Origin: Oscillospiraceae bacterium
GTDB lineage: Bacteria > Bacillota > Clostridia > Oscillospirales > Ruminococcaceae
Direction: 5' to 3'
NCBI GenBank assembly: GCA_018380115.1
Contig: JAGZUF010000007.1
Span: 37,589-101,588, forward strand
Length of the DNA: 64,000 nt
Shown here one piece after another: positions 1 to 14,591 of the stretch. The position numbers were made by a program, and so were the translations under genes. A model generated the notes under the pieces. It ran no database searches. It was not told the origin of the DNA and saw nothing but the letters and a program-made list of their open reading frames with translations. Position 1 is the first letter of the stretch, and every line of letters starts with the position of its first letter.

Positions 1-299
1 TGCCGTTTTTGGTGTGCAAAAGGCCCCGGCCCCTGCGCGGGCGGGTGCAGGCCTTTACAAAAAATGGAAGGGCCCTGTATGGCGCGGCGCCCTCAGCCCC
101 GTCCTCAAAGGAGGAAAACGAAGGCAGGCGCCGGAAAAAGAAATGCAAACCCGTGCGCGGCAGATATGGTATGTGGCCTGCCGCTCGGCGCGCCATATGT
201 GCCGCACTGGGGGAAATGAATGGCGGAATGAAGCAAAAACAATACACGGCCCCCGGCGTTTCAAATGCGTTTTTTGGCTTTATTTTTTTGTTTTTTCCC
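1..299. other. Intergenic region upstream of rpoBC
   Basis: No credible gene is seen. Short open frames here overlap each other on both strands, have no ribosome binding site and run into the rpoB leader. The upstream ribosomal protein genes that usually precede rpoB lie outside the window, if they are there. Confidence 0.5.
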
Positions 300-328
300 T
301 TGACGGCACGCTTTTTCCGGCCTATAAT
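300..328 (+). promoter_or_regulatory. SigA-type promoter of rpoBC
   Basis: TTGACG at 300-305 and a perfect TATAAT at 323-328 are separated by 17 bp. The predicted start of transcription near 335 leaves a leader of about 150 nt before rpoB. This suggests rpoBC has its own promoter and is not only read from an upstream ribosomal protein operon. Confidence 0.8.
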
Positions 329-486
329 ACTTATTATGTATCATCATGGCCTTGTGTGCCCATGTGCCAAAAATATGCCGAAAATATTTGTGCATTTCGA
401 CGATTTTTGCCCCGGCAGAAGGGCCGCCTTACGCGGTGTTACGAAGAAGCGGAACATGCTGAAAAAATAAGGAGTGGTCGCAAATT

Positions 487-4185
<3,699 letters not shown>

Positions 4186-4269
4186 CACCGGCGCCGCGCG
4201 CCGCGCTGAATGCACAGCGCGCGGCCGCTTTCACGAAACAGGAACATCGAGAAAGAAAGGGTTCGATTC

Positions 4270-7848
<3,579 letters not shown>

Positions 7849-7918
7849 TGTGCCCGCCCGGCGAATACAGGCGAAAGCGCGGTATGAGCCTGACGGTACA
7901 GATGCCGTACTCTTGGCG

Positions 7919-7945
7919 AATGCGGCGTGATTTCCGCATTTTTTG
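7919..7945 (+). terminator. Rho-independent terminator after rpoC
   Basis: AATGCGG and CCGCATT arms enclose an 8-nt loop and run into six T residues, about 70 nt downstream of the rpoC stop. Confidence 0.7.
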
Positions 7946-8091
7946 AAAAGCAGAGCGCCGGGCGCGCGAGGCGGCACAGCCGTTCCGTGCGCCCGGCGTT
8001 TTGCCGCGGTGGGTTCACATTTTCTGACGCAGGCCGGGGCGGGTGGGCAGACGGCTGTTTTGCCCCGCGCCTTGAGCGTGTATGCTGCATC

Positions 8092-8133
8092 AAAGCCCCC
8101 ATGGCGCGCCAGACACATGCCATGGGGGCTTTC
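8092..8133. terminator. Bidirectional terminator hairpin
   Basis: AAAGCCCCCATGGC and GCCATGGGGGCTTT form a 14-bp stem. It lies between the convergent rpoC and cyclophilin genes and has A/T runs on both sides. A closely similar hairpin follows the V-ATPase operon at 34154-34194. Confidence 0.6.
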
Positions 8134-8188
8134 GGCTTTTTCGCGCCGCGCAGGAGGCAGGCGTGCTTTTGAACGCACAGCATAAGCG

Positions 8189-8530
8189 CACACAAACTAA
8201 AATGCAGCCCCGCCGGAGACCGTATGGCCTGGCGGGGCTGCGGAGTTACAGGGCATGAAAAGCGGCGGCGCCGCCGCGCGGTGCCCGGCCCGGCGCGGGG
8301 CAGGGAACATGCTGTGCTGCCGCCTTTTGCGGGCACTGCACACCATGCGCGCCTGCACGCTTCCCGCAAGCGCACTACCAGCCGCCTTGTGCGGGCATTG
8401 TACACCATGCGCAAACTAAAACAGCCCCGCCGGGGGCCGTATGGCCCGGCGGGGGCTGCGGAGTTACAGGGCATGAAAAGCGGCGGTGCCGCTGCGCGGA
8501 GCCCGGCCCGGCGCAGAGAGCCGCTTCCCG
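8189..8530 (+). repeat. Dispersed repeat R1, locus 1 (about 1.5 tandem copies)
   Basis: Two direct copies lie about 220 bp apart. Each starts near CAAACTAAAA, contains a GC-rich hairpin built from CAGCCCCGCC and GGCGGGGCTG arms around CCGTATGG, and continues with GGGCATGAAAAGC. Between them is a stretch with CTTCCCGCAAGCGCA and GGGCATTGTACACCAT. The same blocks in the same order occur at 10230-10470 and, inverted, at 11280-11520. Open frames cross it but show no protein-like conservation. Confidence 0.75.
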
Positions 8531-9361
8531 TCAGGAGGCGGCGGACGCCGAAGCTGAAGAAGAGGCGCTTTCCCCGCTGCCAGAGGAAGCCGATGCCGCA
8601 CTTTGCGCGCTGCTCTGCGGCGCATACACGGCGGCGCTGTAAGTGCCTATGGTGACGCTGTTCACCGTCACGGCCTCGGCGGGCACGCCGTTTTCATCAC
8701 AGGACACAGCCGCGATGGCATCCAGCACATCCATGCCGGCTATCACCTGGCCGAACACAGTGTCCTGCCCGTCCAGATAGGGCGCGCCGCCCGCGCTTTG
8801 GTAGGTGTCTGCCACCGCCTCGCGCACGCCCGCCTCTTTCAGCGCAGCGGCGTCCGCCTTGGATACGCTGCCCTGCGGGCACTGCACGAAATAGAACTGG
8901 CTGAGGTTGCCTGTGCCGCCCGCGCCGCCGTTGGCCGTGGCCAGCGCGCCCGCATAGTGGTGCAGCGCGTCGGTCACCTCGTTTGGGAAGGCCCCCTGGC
9001 CCCAGGTGGTTTTCCCCTCGCCGGTTTCGCCCGCGGCGAGGCCCGTCTGCACGCAGAAGCCGTCAACAATGCGCGAGACGGGCATATTATTATAGTAGCC
9101 GGAATTTGCCAGGCCCGTAAAATTTTCCACCGCCATGGGGGCCTGTTCGGGGAACAATACCACGGTGATGTCACCCATGGTGGTGGAGATGGTGGCGATG
9201 GGCGCTCCCTCTGCGGGCTGTGTGAACTGAAGCTCGCCGGATGTCACCGCCCGGCGTGTGGTGCTTCCGCCCGGGCCCGGCTGTTCTTCACCGCTGCACC
9301 CGAACATGAAAAGGCACAACGCCGCGCACAGCGCGGCACACAGCAATTTTTTCAAAGGCAT
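8531..9361 (-). CDS. Peptidyl-prolyl cis-trans isomerase, cyclophilin-type lipoprotein
   Basis: Cyclophilin-family prolyl isomerase of 276 residues. It opens with a lipoprotein signal peptide (MPLKK, then a hydrophobic stretch ending in FGCSG), so the mature protein is probably lipid-anchored at Cys23 outside the membrane. The cyclophilin core starts at ATISTTMGDITVVLFPEQAP and includes ENFTGLA, FCVQTG and SQFYFVQCP. The C-terminus is a Ser/Ala-rich tail. The start is the ATG at 9361 behind AAGGAGG; an upstream ATG of the same frame at 9499 is ignored because it would destroy the signal peptide. It likely helps fold exported proteins. It stands alone and converges with rpoC. Confidence 0.9.
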   Translation of the reverse strand: MPLKKLLCAALCAALCLFMFGCSGEEQPGPGGSTTRRAVTSGELQFTQPAEGAPIATISTTMGDITVVLFPEQAPMAVENFTGLANSGYYNNMPVSRIVDGFCVQTGLAAGETGEGKTTWGQGAFPNEVTDALHHYAGALATANGGAGGTGNLSQFYFVQCPQGSVSKADAAALKEAGVREAVADTYQSAGGAPYLDGQDTVFGQVIAGMDVLDAIAAVSCDENGVPAEAVTVNSVTIGTYSAAVYAPQSSAQSAASASSGSGESASSSASASAAS

Positions 9362-9562
9362 CCGCCTCCTTGCAAGCAATGTTATGCAGGCACACGGGGC
9401 GCAGGCGCTGCCCGCCGCTCCGGCCGCCGACAGAAACATCATACCACAGTGCGGCGCACAGCGCAATTCCATCGTTTGGCTTGACGGCGGCGCCGCCATA
9501 GGCTAAAATAGAAAAAGAAATGAACGCCCGGCGCGCGCCGGGCCGCAAAAGGAGAAGCCCAT

Positions 9563-9886
9563 ATGGATGAACAGCAGAACGCTCTGCCACAGGAAGAGCT
9601 GGATTATACGCCGGACATCATCACGCTGGAGGATGAGGCCGGGCAGGAGCATCAGTGCGAGGTGATTGACGCGGCAGACCACAACGGCGAGCACTACCTT
9701 GCGGTGGTGCCCTATGTGGAGGACCCGGAAAAAATGCTGGAGGAGGACGCGCAGCTCATCATTATGCGCGTGGCCGAAGAAAACGGCGAGGAGTTTTTGG
9801 ATATCGTAGAGGACGATGAAGAGCTGGCCGCGGTGAGCGAGGTGTTTGCCGCGCGCCTGGAGGAGCTGTACGATATCGAGCTGTGA
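9563..9886 (+). CDS. DUF1292 family protein
   Basis: Small, highly acidic protein of 107 residues. The pattern DIITLEDEAGQEHQCEVID, then YLAVVPY and FLDIVEDDEEL is the DUF1292 (YrzB-like) signature of Firmicutes. The molecular role is unknown. The ATG follows AAAAGGAG by 9 nt. The gene is immediately upstream of a probable 6S RNA and looks monocistronic. Confidence 0.9.
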   Translation: MDEQQNALPQEELDYTPDIITLEDEAGQEHQCEVIDAADHNGEHYLAVVPYVEDPEKMLEEDAQLIIMRVAEENGEEFLDIVEDDEELAAVSEVFAARLEELYDIEL

Positions 9887-9924
9887 TACCGCGCGGCCCT
9901 GCGCCGCGCCTGAAGGCGGCATAC

Positions 9925-10107
9925 GCCTGCCCTGTGCGATTTGTTGCGCCTACGTTAAATCCTACTAACCAACTATCGGGAGCCCGGCGTCCGTGGGTGA
10001 ATTGCAGACCTCCCGCTTTTGCGGAAGAAGGGAGCATGAAGCCCATGGCAGGGCACCCACCTGCCAAAGCGGTAGGTTTTGGTTTGGCGCAGACGGCAGG
10101 GTGGGCT
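9925..10107 (+). ncRNA. ssrS: Probable 6S RNA
   Basis: The stretch can fold into one long rod. GCCTGCC (9925-9931) pairs with GGCAGGG (10095-10101), TGCGCC pairs with GGCGCA, and CCTAC with GTAGG. CGTGGGTG pairs with CACCCAC on the far side of a large unpaired central region, and the tip is a CTCCC...GGGAG stem-loop. The closing stem is followed by a T-rich tail. A size near 180 nt and a rod with a central bubble are what 6S RNA, the SigA holoenzyme inhibitor, looks like. The call rests on structure and recall of clostridial 6S sequences; a covariance-model search would settle it. Confidence 0.65.
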
Positions 10108-10131
10108 TTGCTTTTTTCATCTATTATAAAA

Positions 10132-10163
10132 GAGGGCAGCCGGGCAGGCTGCCCTCCTTTTTA
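10132..10163 (+). terminator. Rho-independent terminator downstream of the 6S-like RNA
   Basis: GAGGGCAGCC and GGCTGCCCTC form a 10-bp stem with a 5-nt loop, followed by CTTTTTAT. Confidence 0.75.
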
Positions 10164-10229
10164 TGCCCGCTTTTTCAGGCGGGTGCGGCGGGCCTGCCCT
10201 GCCGCCTGAAAAAGCAGGGCTGCCGCGGA

Positions 10230-10470
10230 CTGTCAAGCCCCGGTGCGGCAACAGGAAGCATACAGTGCCCCCTTCCCTTGCGGGCGCCATACACCACACA
10301 CGCCTGTATGCTTCCCGCAAGCGCACAGCCGGAGCCGCCTTGTGTGGGCATTGTACACCATACGCAAACTAAAACAGCCCCGGCAAAGGGCTGCATGGCC
10401 CGTCGGGGCTGCGCAGCTGCAGGGCATGAAAAGCTGCGGGGCAGCCGTGCGGGCTATGCACCGCAGCGTT
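10230..10470 (+). repeat. Dispersed repeat R1, locus 2
   Basis: The block order is the same as at 8189-8530: CTTCCCGCAAGCGCA, GGGCATTGTACACCAT, GCAAACTAAAACAGCCCC, a hairpin and GGGCATGAAAAGC. The hairpin here carries GCAAAGGGCTGCATGGCCCGT in its centre, the variant also seen in locus 3. Confidence 0.7.
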
Positions 10471-10620
10471 TCATGCGCTGAAAAGAAATGGCTGCCCCGA
10501 AGGCGGTGTGACAGAATGGAGAACTGTACAACCTGCAAAAATTAGTACGGCGGGCTGAAAACGGGGCGGGGCGCCTCTCACACCCCGGCGCGAAGCAGGC
10601 CGGGAAAGCGGCGATGCAGC

Positions 10621-10709
10621 TGTCAAACGCCTTTGACAGTGCTTTTGCCGCTGTGTCGCCGCTGTGTCAAAGAACTTTGATTGATATATTCCGCTGCTTT
10701 GATTATACT
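10621..10709 (+). promoter_or_regulatory. Promoter and twin operators of the XRE regulator gene
   Basis: A perfect palindrome TGTCAAAcgccTTTGACA lies at 10621-10638. A second copy, TGTCAAAgaacTTTGATT, lies at 10665-10682, 44 bp downstream. The second overlaps the -35 box TTGATA (10681-10686), which is 17 bp from the -10 box TATACT (10704-10709). The layout fits autorepression by the adjacent XRE protein. Confidence 0.7.
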
Positions 10710-10736
10710 TTTCACATCAAGCAGGAGGCGGAAAAG

Positions 10737-11222
10737 ATGGAGCTTGGCAAGCAAATAAAAAATCACCGTTTGAAAGCGCACTTATCACAAGAGGAGCTGG
10801 CTGAAAAGATATTTGTTTCAAGGCAGACAATTTCAAATTGGGAAAACGATAAAAGCTATCCGGACGTGAACAGCCTGCTCTTATTGGGCGAAGTCTTTCA
10901 AGTCTCTCTTGATAATTTGCTCAAAGGAGACGTGGAAAGAATGAAAAAAGAAATGGATGAACGGGAGCGTTTCAGATTCAGAAAAGACAGCATCCTGTCT
11001 GGGGCATTGCTGATGGCCGTTATTATTTTAACCGTCCCTCTTTCGCTGCTGATGGGGTGGTACGGCATCGCTGTGTGTGCGCTTTTGGCCATGATAACGC
11101 TGTTTTATGCGCTGCGGGCGGCAAGATACGAAAAAAAATATGACATAGGAACATTCAAAGAAATACTCAACCTTTGGCAGCAAAAGGGGTTCGGTCAAAC
11201 AGACACTCAGGACACGTTCTGA
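10737..11222 (+). CDS. XRE-family transcriptional regulator with C-terminal membrane segments
   Basis: 161 residues. Residues 1-60 are a helix-turn-helix of the XRE/Cro type (LGKQIKNHRLKAHLSQEELA, then VSRQTISNWENDKSYPDVNSLLLLGEVF). Residues about 85-130 contain two hydrophobic helices, so the protein may sense a membrane signal. The ATG at 10737 follows AGGAGG by 8 nt; the frame is open further upstream but has no other start with a binding site. Codon use is clearly more A/T-rich than in neighbouring genes, which suggests recent acquisition. No obvious target gene is adjacent, so autoregulation through the twin operators upstream is the most direct reading. Confidence 0.85.
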   Translation: MELGKQIKNHRLKAHLSQEELAEKIFVSRQTISNWENDKSYPDVNSLLLLGEVFQVSLDNLLKGDVERMKKEMDERERFRFRKDSILSGALLMAVIILTVPLSLLMGWYGIAVCALLAMITLFYALRAARYEKKYDIGTFKEILNLWQQKGFGQTDTQDTF

Positions 11223-11279
11223 CCCGGGTGCAGGGGCAGGCAAAGGCCCGGTATTCCAAAAGCTGCCGGGATGTTGCGG

Positions 11280-11520
11280 CCGCGCCGCGGCTTTGGCAGG
11301 CCGCAGCAGCCCTGCTGTTCCTCCTGTAAAACCGCAGCCCCGACGGGCCATGCAGCCCTTTGCCGGGGCTGTTTTGGTTTGCGCGTGGCGTACAGTGCAC
11401 GAAAAGAACGGTTCCGGCTGTGCGCTTGCGGGAAGCATGCAGGCGTGCGTGGTGTGCAGTGCCCGCAAAAGGCGGCAGCACAGCATGTTCCCTGCCCTGC
11501 GCCGGGCCGGGCACCGCACG
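11280..11520 (-). repeat. Dispersed repeat R1, locus 3 (inverted)
   Basis: On the minus strand the same blocks appear as in loci 1 and 2, including GGGGCAGGGAACATGCTGTG (shared with locus 1) and the GCAAAGGGCTGCATGGCCCGT hairpin centre (shared with locus 2). Confidence 0.7.
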
Positions 11521-11723
11521 GCTGCCCTAACCGCCTGAGGCGGGGACGGCCCGGTGCGGCCGGGCAGGAATGCAGGGGCCGCACCATCCCCTTAAAGCGC
11601 ATATGGGCGGCCACGGCCCCGAACGCGGCTGCCCGGCAGACAGGAGGGGATGGGAAAAAGCGGCCTTTTCCGTGCCGGGGCGGCGTTTTGGCGTATGCCG
11701 GGGCATAAAAGGCCGGGCAGGGC

Positions 11724-11752
11724 TTTTCTTCACTTTCCCGCTATGCTATAAT
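11724..11752 (+). promoter_or_regulatory. Extended -10 promoter of the DUF5058 pair
   Basis: TGCTATAAT at 11744-11752 is an extended -10 box. The region 17 bp upstream (TTTTCT at 11724-11729) is a weak -35. The start codon is 82 nt downstream. Confidence 0.5.
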
Positions 11753-11833
11753 AAAGCAAAAGGCCGCCGAAGGGCGGCGCAGGGTGCGGCGGCACAGGGG
11801 GCGCGCCGTGCCGGGAAAGGGGAGGAAAAGCAT

Positions 11834-12580
11834 ATGCTGGAACAGTTGAATTCTCTGCCCATGTTTCTGATAGCCGGCGGCGCGGTGGCGTTCGTCATTT
11901 TCCTGTGCGTGGTGTTCATTGTGCGCAGCTGGCGCGCGGGCGTCGCCATGGGCATTGACAAGGCAAAGCTGCGCCGGGCCGTCACCTCAAGCGCCACCTT
12001 TACAGTGCTGCCTGCGGTGTCCATTCTGCTGGGCGTCATCGCGCTCAGCGGCAGCCTGGGCATTCCGCTGCCGTGGCTGCGCCTTTCGGTGGTGGGCGCT
12101 TTGCATTACGAGGGCAACGCCGCAGACATCGCCGCACGCGCGGCGGGCATGGCGGGCGGCCTTGGCAGCGCGGCCCTTACGGCGCAGACGTTCGTCACCA
12201 TCGGCTTTGTAATGACGGCGGGCATCCTTTCGGGGTGTATTCTGTGCGTGTTCTGCCTGAAGGGCTATATGAAAAGGCTGCAAAAGCCCAAGCCCGCCGC
12301 ACAGGGCGGCGCGGCGCCGGGCGAAAAAAAGCGCAGCTTCGGCGACGTGATGTTCACGGCCATGTTCATCGGCCTTGTCAGCACCTATATTGGCTCTTAC
12401 CTTGGCACATGGACCAGCACCGGGGATTTTCTGCCCCTTGCGGTGGCCTTTGTGGCGGGGCTTGCCATGGCGGTGTTTGAATATTTCGCCCGCGTGAAAA
12501 AGGTGACCTGGCTGGACAATTTCTCCATGGCGTGCAGCATGCTGGTGGGCATGGGCGCCGCCGTGCTGCTGGGCGCATAA
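11834..12580 (+). CDS. DUF5058 family membrane protein
   Basis: Integral membrane protein of 248 residues with about six hydrophobic segments: one at residues 10-30, pairs in the middle, and two near the C-terminus. A basic cytoplasmic loop (KRLQKPKPAAQGG) lies around residue 160. The sequence resembles the DUF5058 family of clostridial proteins, for which no function is established. The ATG lies behind GGGGAGG. The next membrane protein gene starts 19 nt after the stop, so the two probably form a complex, perhaps a two-subunit transporter; that is inference. Confidence 0.7.
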   Translation: MLEQLNSLPMFLIAGGAVAFVIFLCVVFIVRSWRAGVAMGIDKAKLRRAVTSSATFTVLPAVSILLGVIALSGSLGIPLPWLRLSVVGALHYEGNAADIAARAAGMAGGLGSAALTAQTFVTIGFVMTAGILSGCILCVFCLKGYMKRLQKPKPAAQGGAAPGEKKRSFGDVMFTAMFIGLVSTYIGSYLGTWTSTGDFLPLAVAFVAGLAMAVFEYFARVKKVTWLDNFSMACSMLVGMGAAVLLGA

Positions 12581-12599
12581 GAAAGGGGGAGGCTGCTGT

Positions 12600-13292
12600 A
12601 TGGAAAACCGTGTGACGGAACAGGCAAAGCAGGCCTACTATGAGCAGTATATGGGCCGCACCCACATCTGGGGGCGCGCCGGGGTGGGCCTTGGCATCCT
12701 TCTTCTGCTGGCGGCGCCGCTGGCCATGGGCCTTGTACTGGGCGCCGGGCCAAACTGGGGCGCCGCGGCCATGGGCTTTTTGCAGGTGGCGCTTGTGTAC
12801 TGGACAAGCGGCGTGGTGGAATTTCTTGTGTATGCGCCCATGCTGGGCGGCGGGGCAAGCTACCTTGCGTTCATCACGGGCAACCTGATCAACCTGAAGC
12901 TGCCGTGCGCCGCCAACGCGCGCGAGATATGCGGCACCGAGGTGGGCACGCCGGAAAACGACATTGTGTCCACGCTGTCTGTGGCTACCTCCAGCCTTGT
13001 GACGGTGGTGGTGCTGATGCTGGGCGTGCTGTGCCTTGTGCCGCTTACGCCCGTGCTGGAAGCGCCCGTGCTGCAGCCTGCGTTCGACACCGTCATCCCG
13101 GCGCTGTTCGGCGCGCTGGCGTTCAAATACTTTTCAAAAAGCCCCCTGCTTGCGGCGGCGCCGCTGGCGGTGATGTGCGTGCTGTTCGTGGCCGTGCCCG
13201 CGCTGATTGGGCAGGTGTCGTTCCTTATCCTGCTGGGCGGCGGGCTTTCCATTGCGCTGGCGTGGCTGATGTTCCGCAGGGGCAGGCTGTGA
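12600..13292 (+). CDS. Membrane protein partner of the DUF5058 protein
   Basis: 230 residues with about six transmembrane segments. The N-terminus is hydrophilic (to about residue 25), then GVGLGILLLLAAPLAMGLVL begins the first segment. A loop with CAANAREICGTEVGTPENDIV sits between segments 3 and 4 and resembles a conserved substrate loop. I cannot assign a family beyond its constant-looking association with DUF5058. The ATG follows GGGGGAGG. The gene is followed by the promoter of the str operon. Confidence 0.6.
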   Translation: MENRVTEQAKQAYYEQYMGRTHIWGRAGVGLGILLLLAAPLAMGLVLGAGPNWGAAAMGFLQVALVYWTSGVVEFLVYAPMLGGGASYLAFITGNLINLKLPCAANAREICGTEVGTPENDIVSTLSVATSSLVTVVVLMLGVLCLVPLTPVLEAPVLQPAFDTVIPALFGALAFKYFSKSPLLAAAPLAVMCVLFVAVPALIGQVSFLILLGGGLSIALAWLMFRRGRL

Positions 13293-13395
13293 GGCGCACG
13301 GCCCCGGCCATACCGGCGCCCCGGCTTTTGCGGCACGAAAAGGGGAAAAGGGGAGAAAAAGCCACTTTTCCGGCGCGGCGGCGCGAAAATTTCTG

Positions 13396-13424
13396 TTGAC
13401 ACAAAGCAAAATTTCGGGTAGACT
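13396..13424 (+). promoter_or_regulatory. Promoter of the str operon
   Basis: TTGACA at 13396-13401 and TAGACT at 13419-13424 are separated by 17 bp. The leader before rpsL is about 105 nt. Confidence 0.7.
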
Positions 13425-13535
13425 ATATTTGTTGCGCCAAGGGCGCAGCATGCCCATTTCATCTTGGTGCGGCGGCGCGACGCGCCGCTACATCTTGTGA
13501 AGCGGAACACCATTTTTGAAGAAAGGAGGAAAACC

Positions 13536-13964
13536 ATGCCTACTTTTAACCAGCTTGTGCGCAAAGGCCGCGAAGTGATGGAAAAGAAGTCTACGGCGCC
13601 TGCCCTTCTGAAGAACTACAACTCTCAGAAGAAGGCTTACAGCGATGCCAACAGCCCGCAAAAGCGCGGCGTTTGCACGGCCGTTCGTACCATGACTCCG
13701 AAAAAGCCGAACTCTGCCCTGCGTAAAGTTGCCCGTGTGCGTCTCTCCAATGGTATCGAGGTAACCTCGTACATTCCCGGCGAAGGCCACAACCTGCAGG
13801 AGCACAGCGTCGTACTGATCCGCGGCGGACGTGTGAAGGACCTGCCCGGTGTGCGTTACCACATCATCCGTGGCACGCTTGACACCCAGGGCGTTGCCAA
13901 ACGCAGCCAGTCCCGCTCGAAGTACGGTGCGAAGCGCCCCAAGGCCGGTGCCGCGAAGAAGTAA
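13536..13964 (+). CDS. rpsL: 30S ribosomal protein S12
   Basis: Decoding-centre protein of the small subunit, 142 residues, at the long end for Firmicutes S12. The streptomycin loop TPKKPNSALRKVARVRLSNG and the second loop GRVKDLPGVRYHIIRG are intact with wild-type lysines. The start is the ATG at 13536 behind GAAAGGAGG, opening with MPTFNQLVRKGR. First gene of the str operon; rpsG follows 129 nt later. Confidence 0.98.
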   Translation: MPTFNQLVRKGREVMEKKSTAPALLKNYNSQKKAYSDANSPQKRGVCTAVRTMTPKKPNSALRKVARVRLSNGIEVTSYIPGEGHNLQEHSVVLIRGGRVKDLPGVRYHIIRGTLDTQGVAKRSQSRSKYGAKRPKAGAAKK

Positions 13965-14093
13965 GGAAACCCGTTCAAAAGAGTATCTGCCGCATAAAGG
14001 CTTTATCATAGATAACGCCTTTTCTGCCGGCCGTACGGGAGTTTTATTACTTTCGAGTACCGATGATATCATTTTATGAAGGAGGGAAGAAAG

Positions 14094-14564
14094 ATGCCCA
14101 GAAGAGGTAACATTGCAAAGCGCGACGTGCTGGCCGACCCGGTGTACAACTCCAAAATGGTCACGCGCCTCATCAACAACATCATGTATGACGGCAAAAA
14201 GGGCGTTGCGCAGAAAATTGTATACGAAGCCTTCGACATCGTGAAGGAGAAAACCGGCAACGACCCGCTGGAGAGCTTCGAAAAAGCGCTGGAAAACATC
14301 ATGCCTGTGCTGGAAATCAAGGCCCGCCGTGTGGGCGGCGCCACTTACCAGGTGCCTATGGAGGTGCGCCCCGCGCGCCGCGAGACCCTTGGCCTGCGCT
14401 GGCTGACCACGTATTCCCGCAACCGTTCCGAGCGCCGCATGAGCCAGCGCCTTGCAGGCGAGATTATGGACGCGTGCAACGGCAACGGCGGCGCGTGCAA
14501 AAAGCGCGAGGATACCCACAAGATGGCCGAGGCCAACAAGGCTTTCGCGCACTACAGATATTGA
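14094..14564 (+). CDS. rpsG: 30S ribosomal protein S7
   Basis: 156 residues, the usual bacterial length. It nucleates assembly of the 30S head and contacts E-site tRNA. It opens with MPRRGNIAKRDVLADPVYNS and includes the family block VRPARRETLGLRWL. The ATG at 14094 follows GGAGGG; an in-frame ATG at 14076 overlaps the Shine-Dalgarno and is not used. It lies between rpsL and fusA as usual. Confidence 0.98.
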   Translation: MPRRGNIAKRDVLADPVYNSKMVTRLINNIMYDGKKGVAQKIVYEAFDIVKEKTGNDPLESFEKALENIMPVLEIKARRVGGATYQVPMEVRPARRETLGLRWLTTYSRNRSERRMSQRLAGEIMDACNGNGGACKKREDTHKMAEANKAFAHYRY

Positions 14565-14591
14565 TCTGTGGCGAACTTTTAGGAGGAAACT

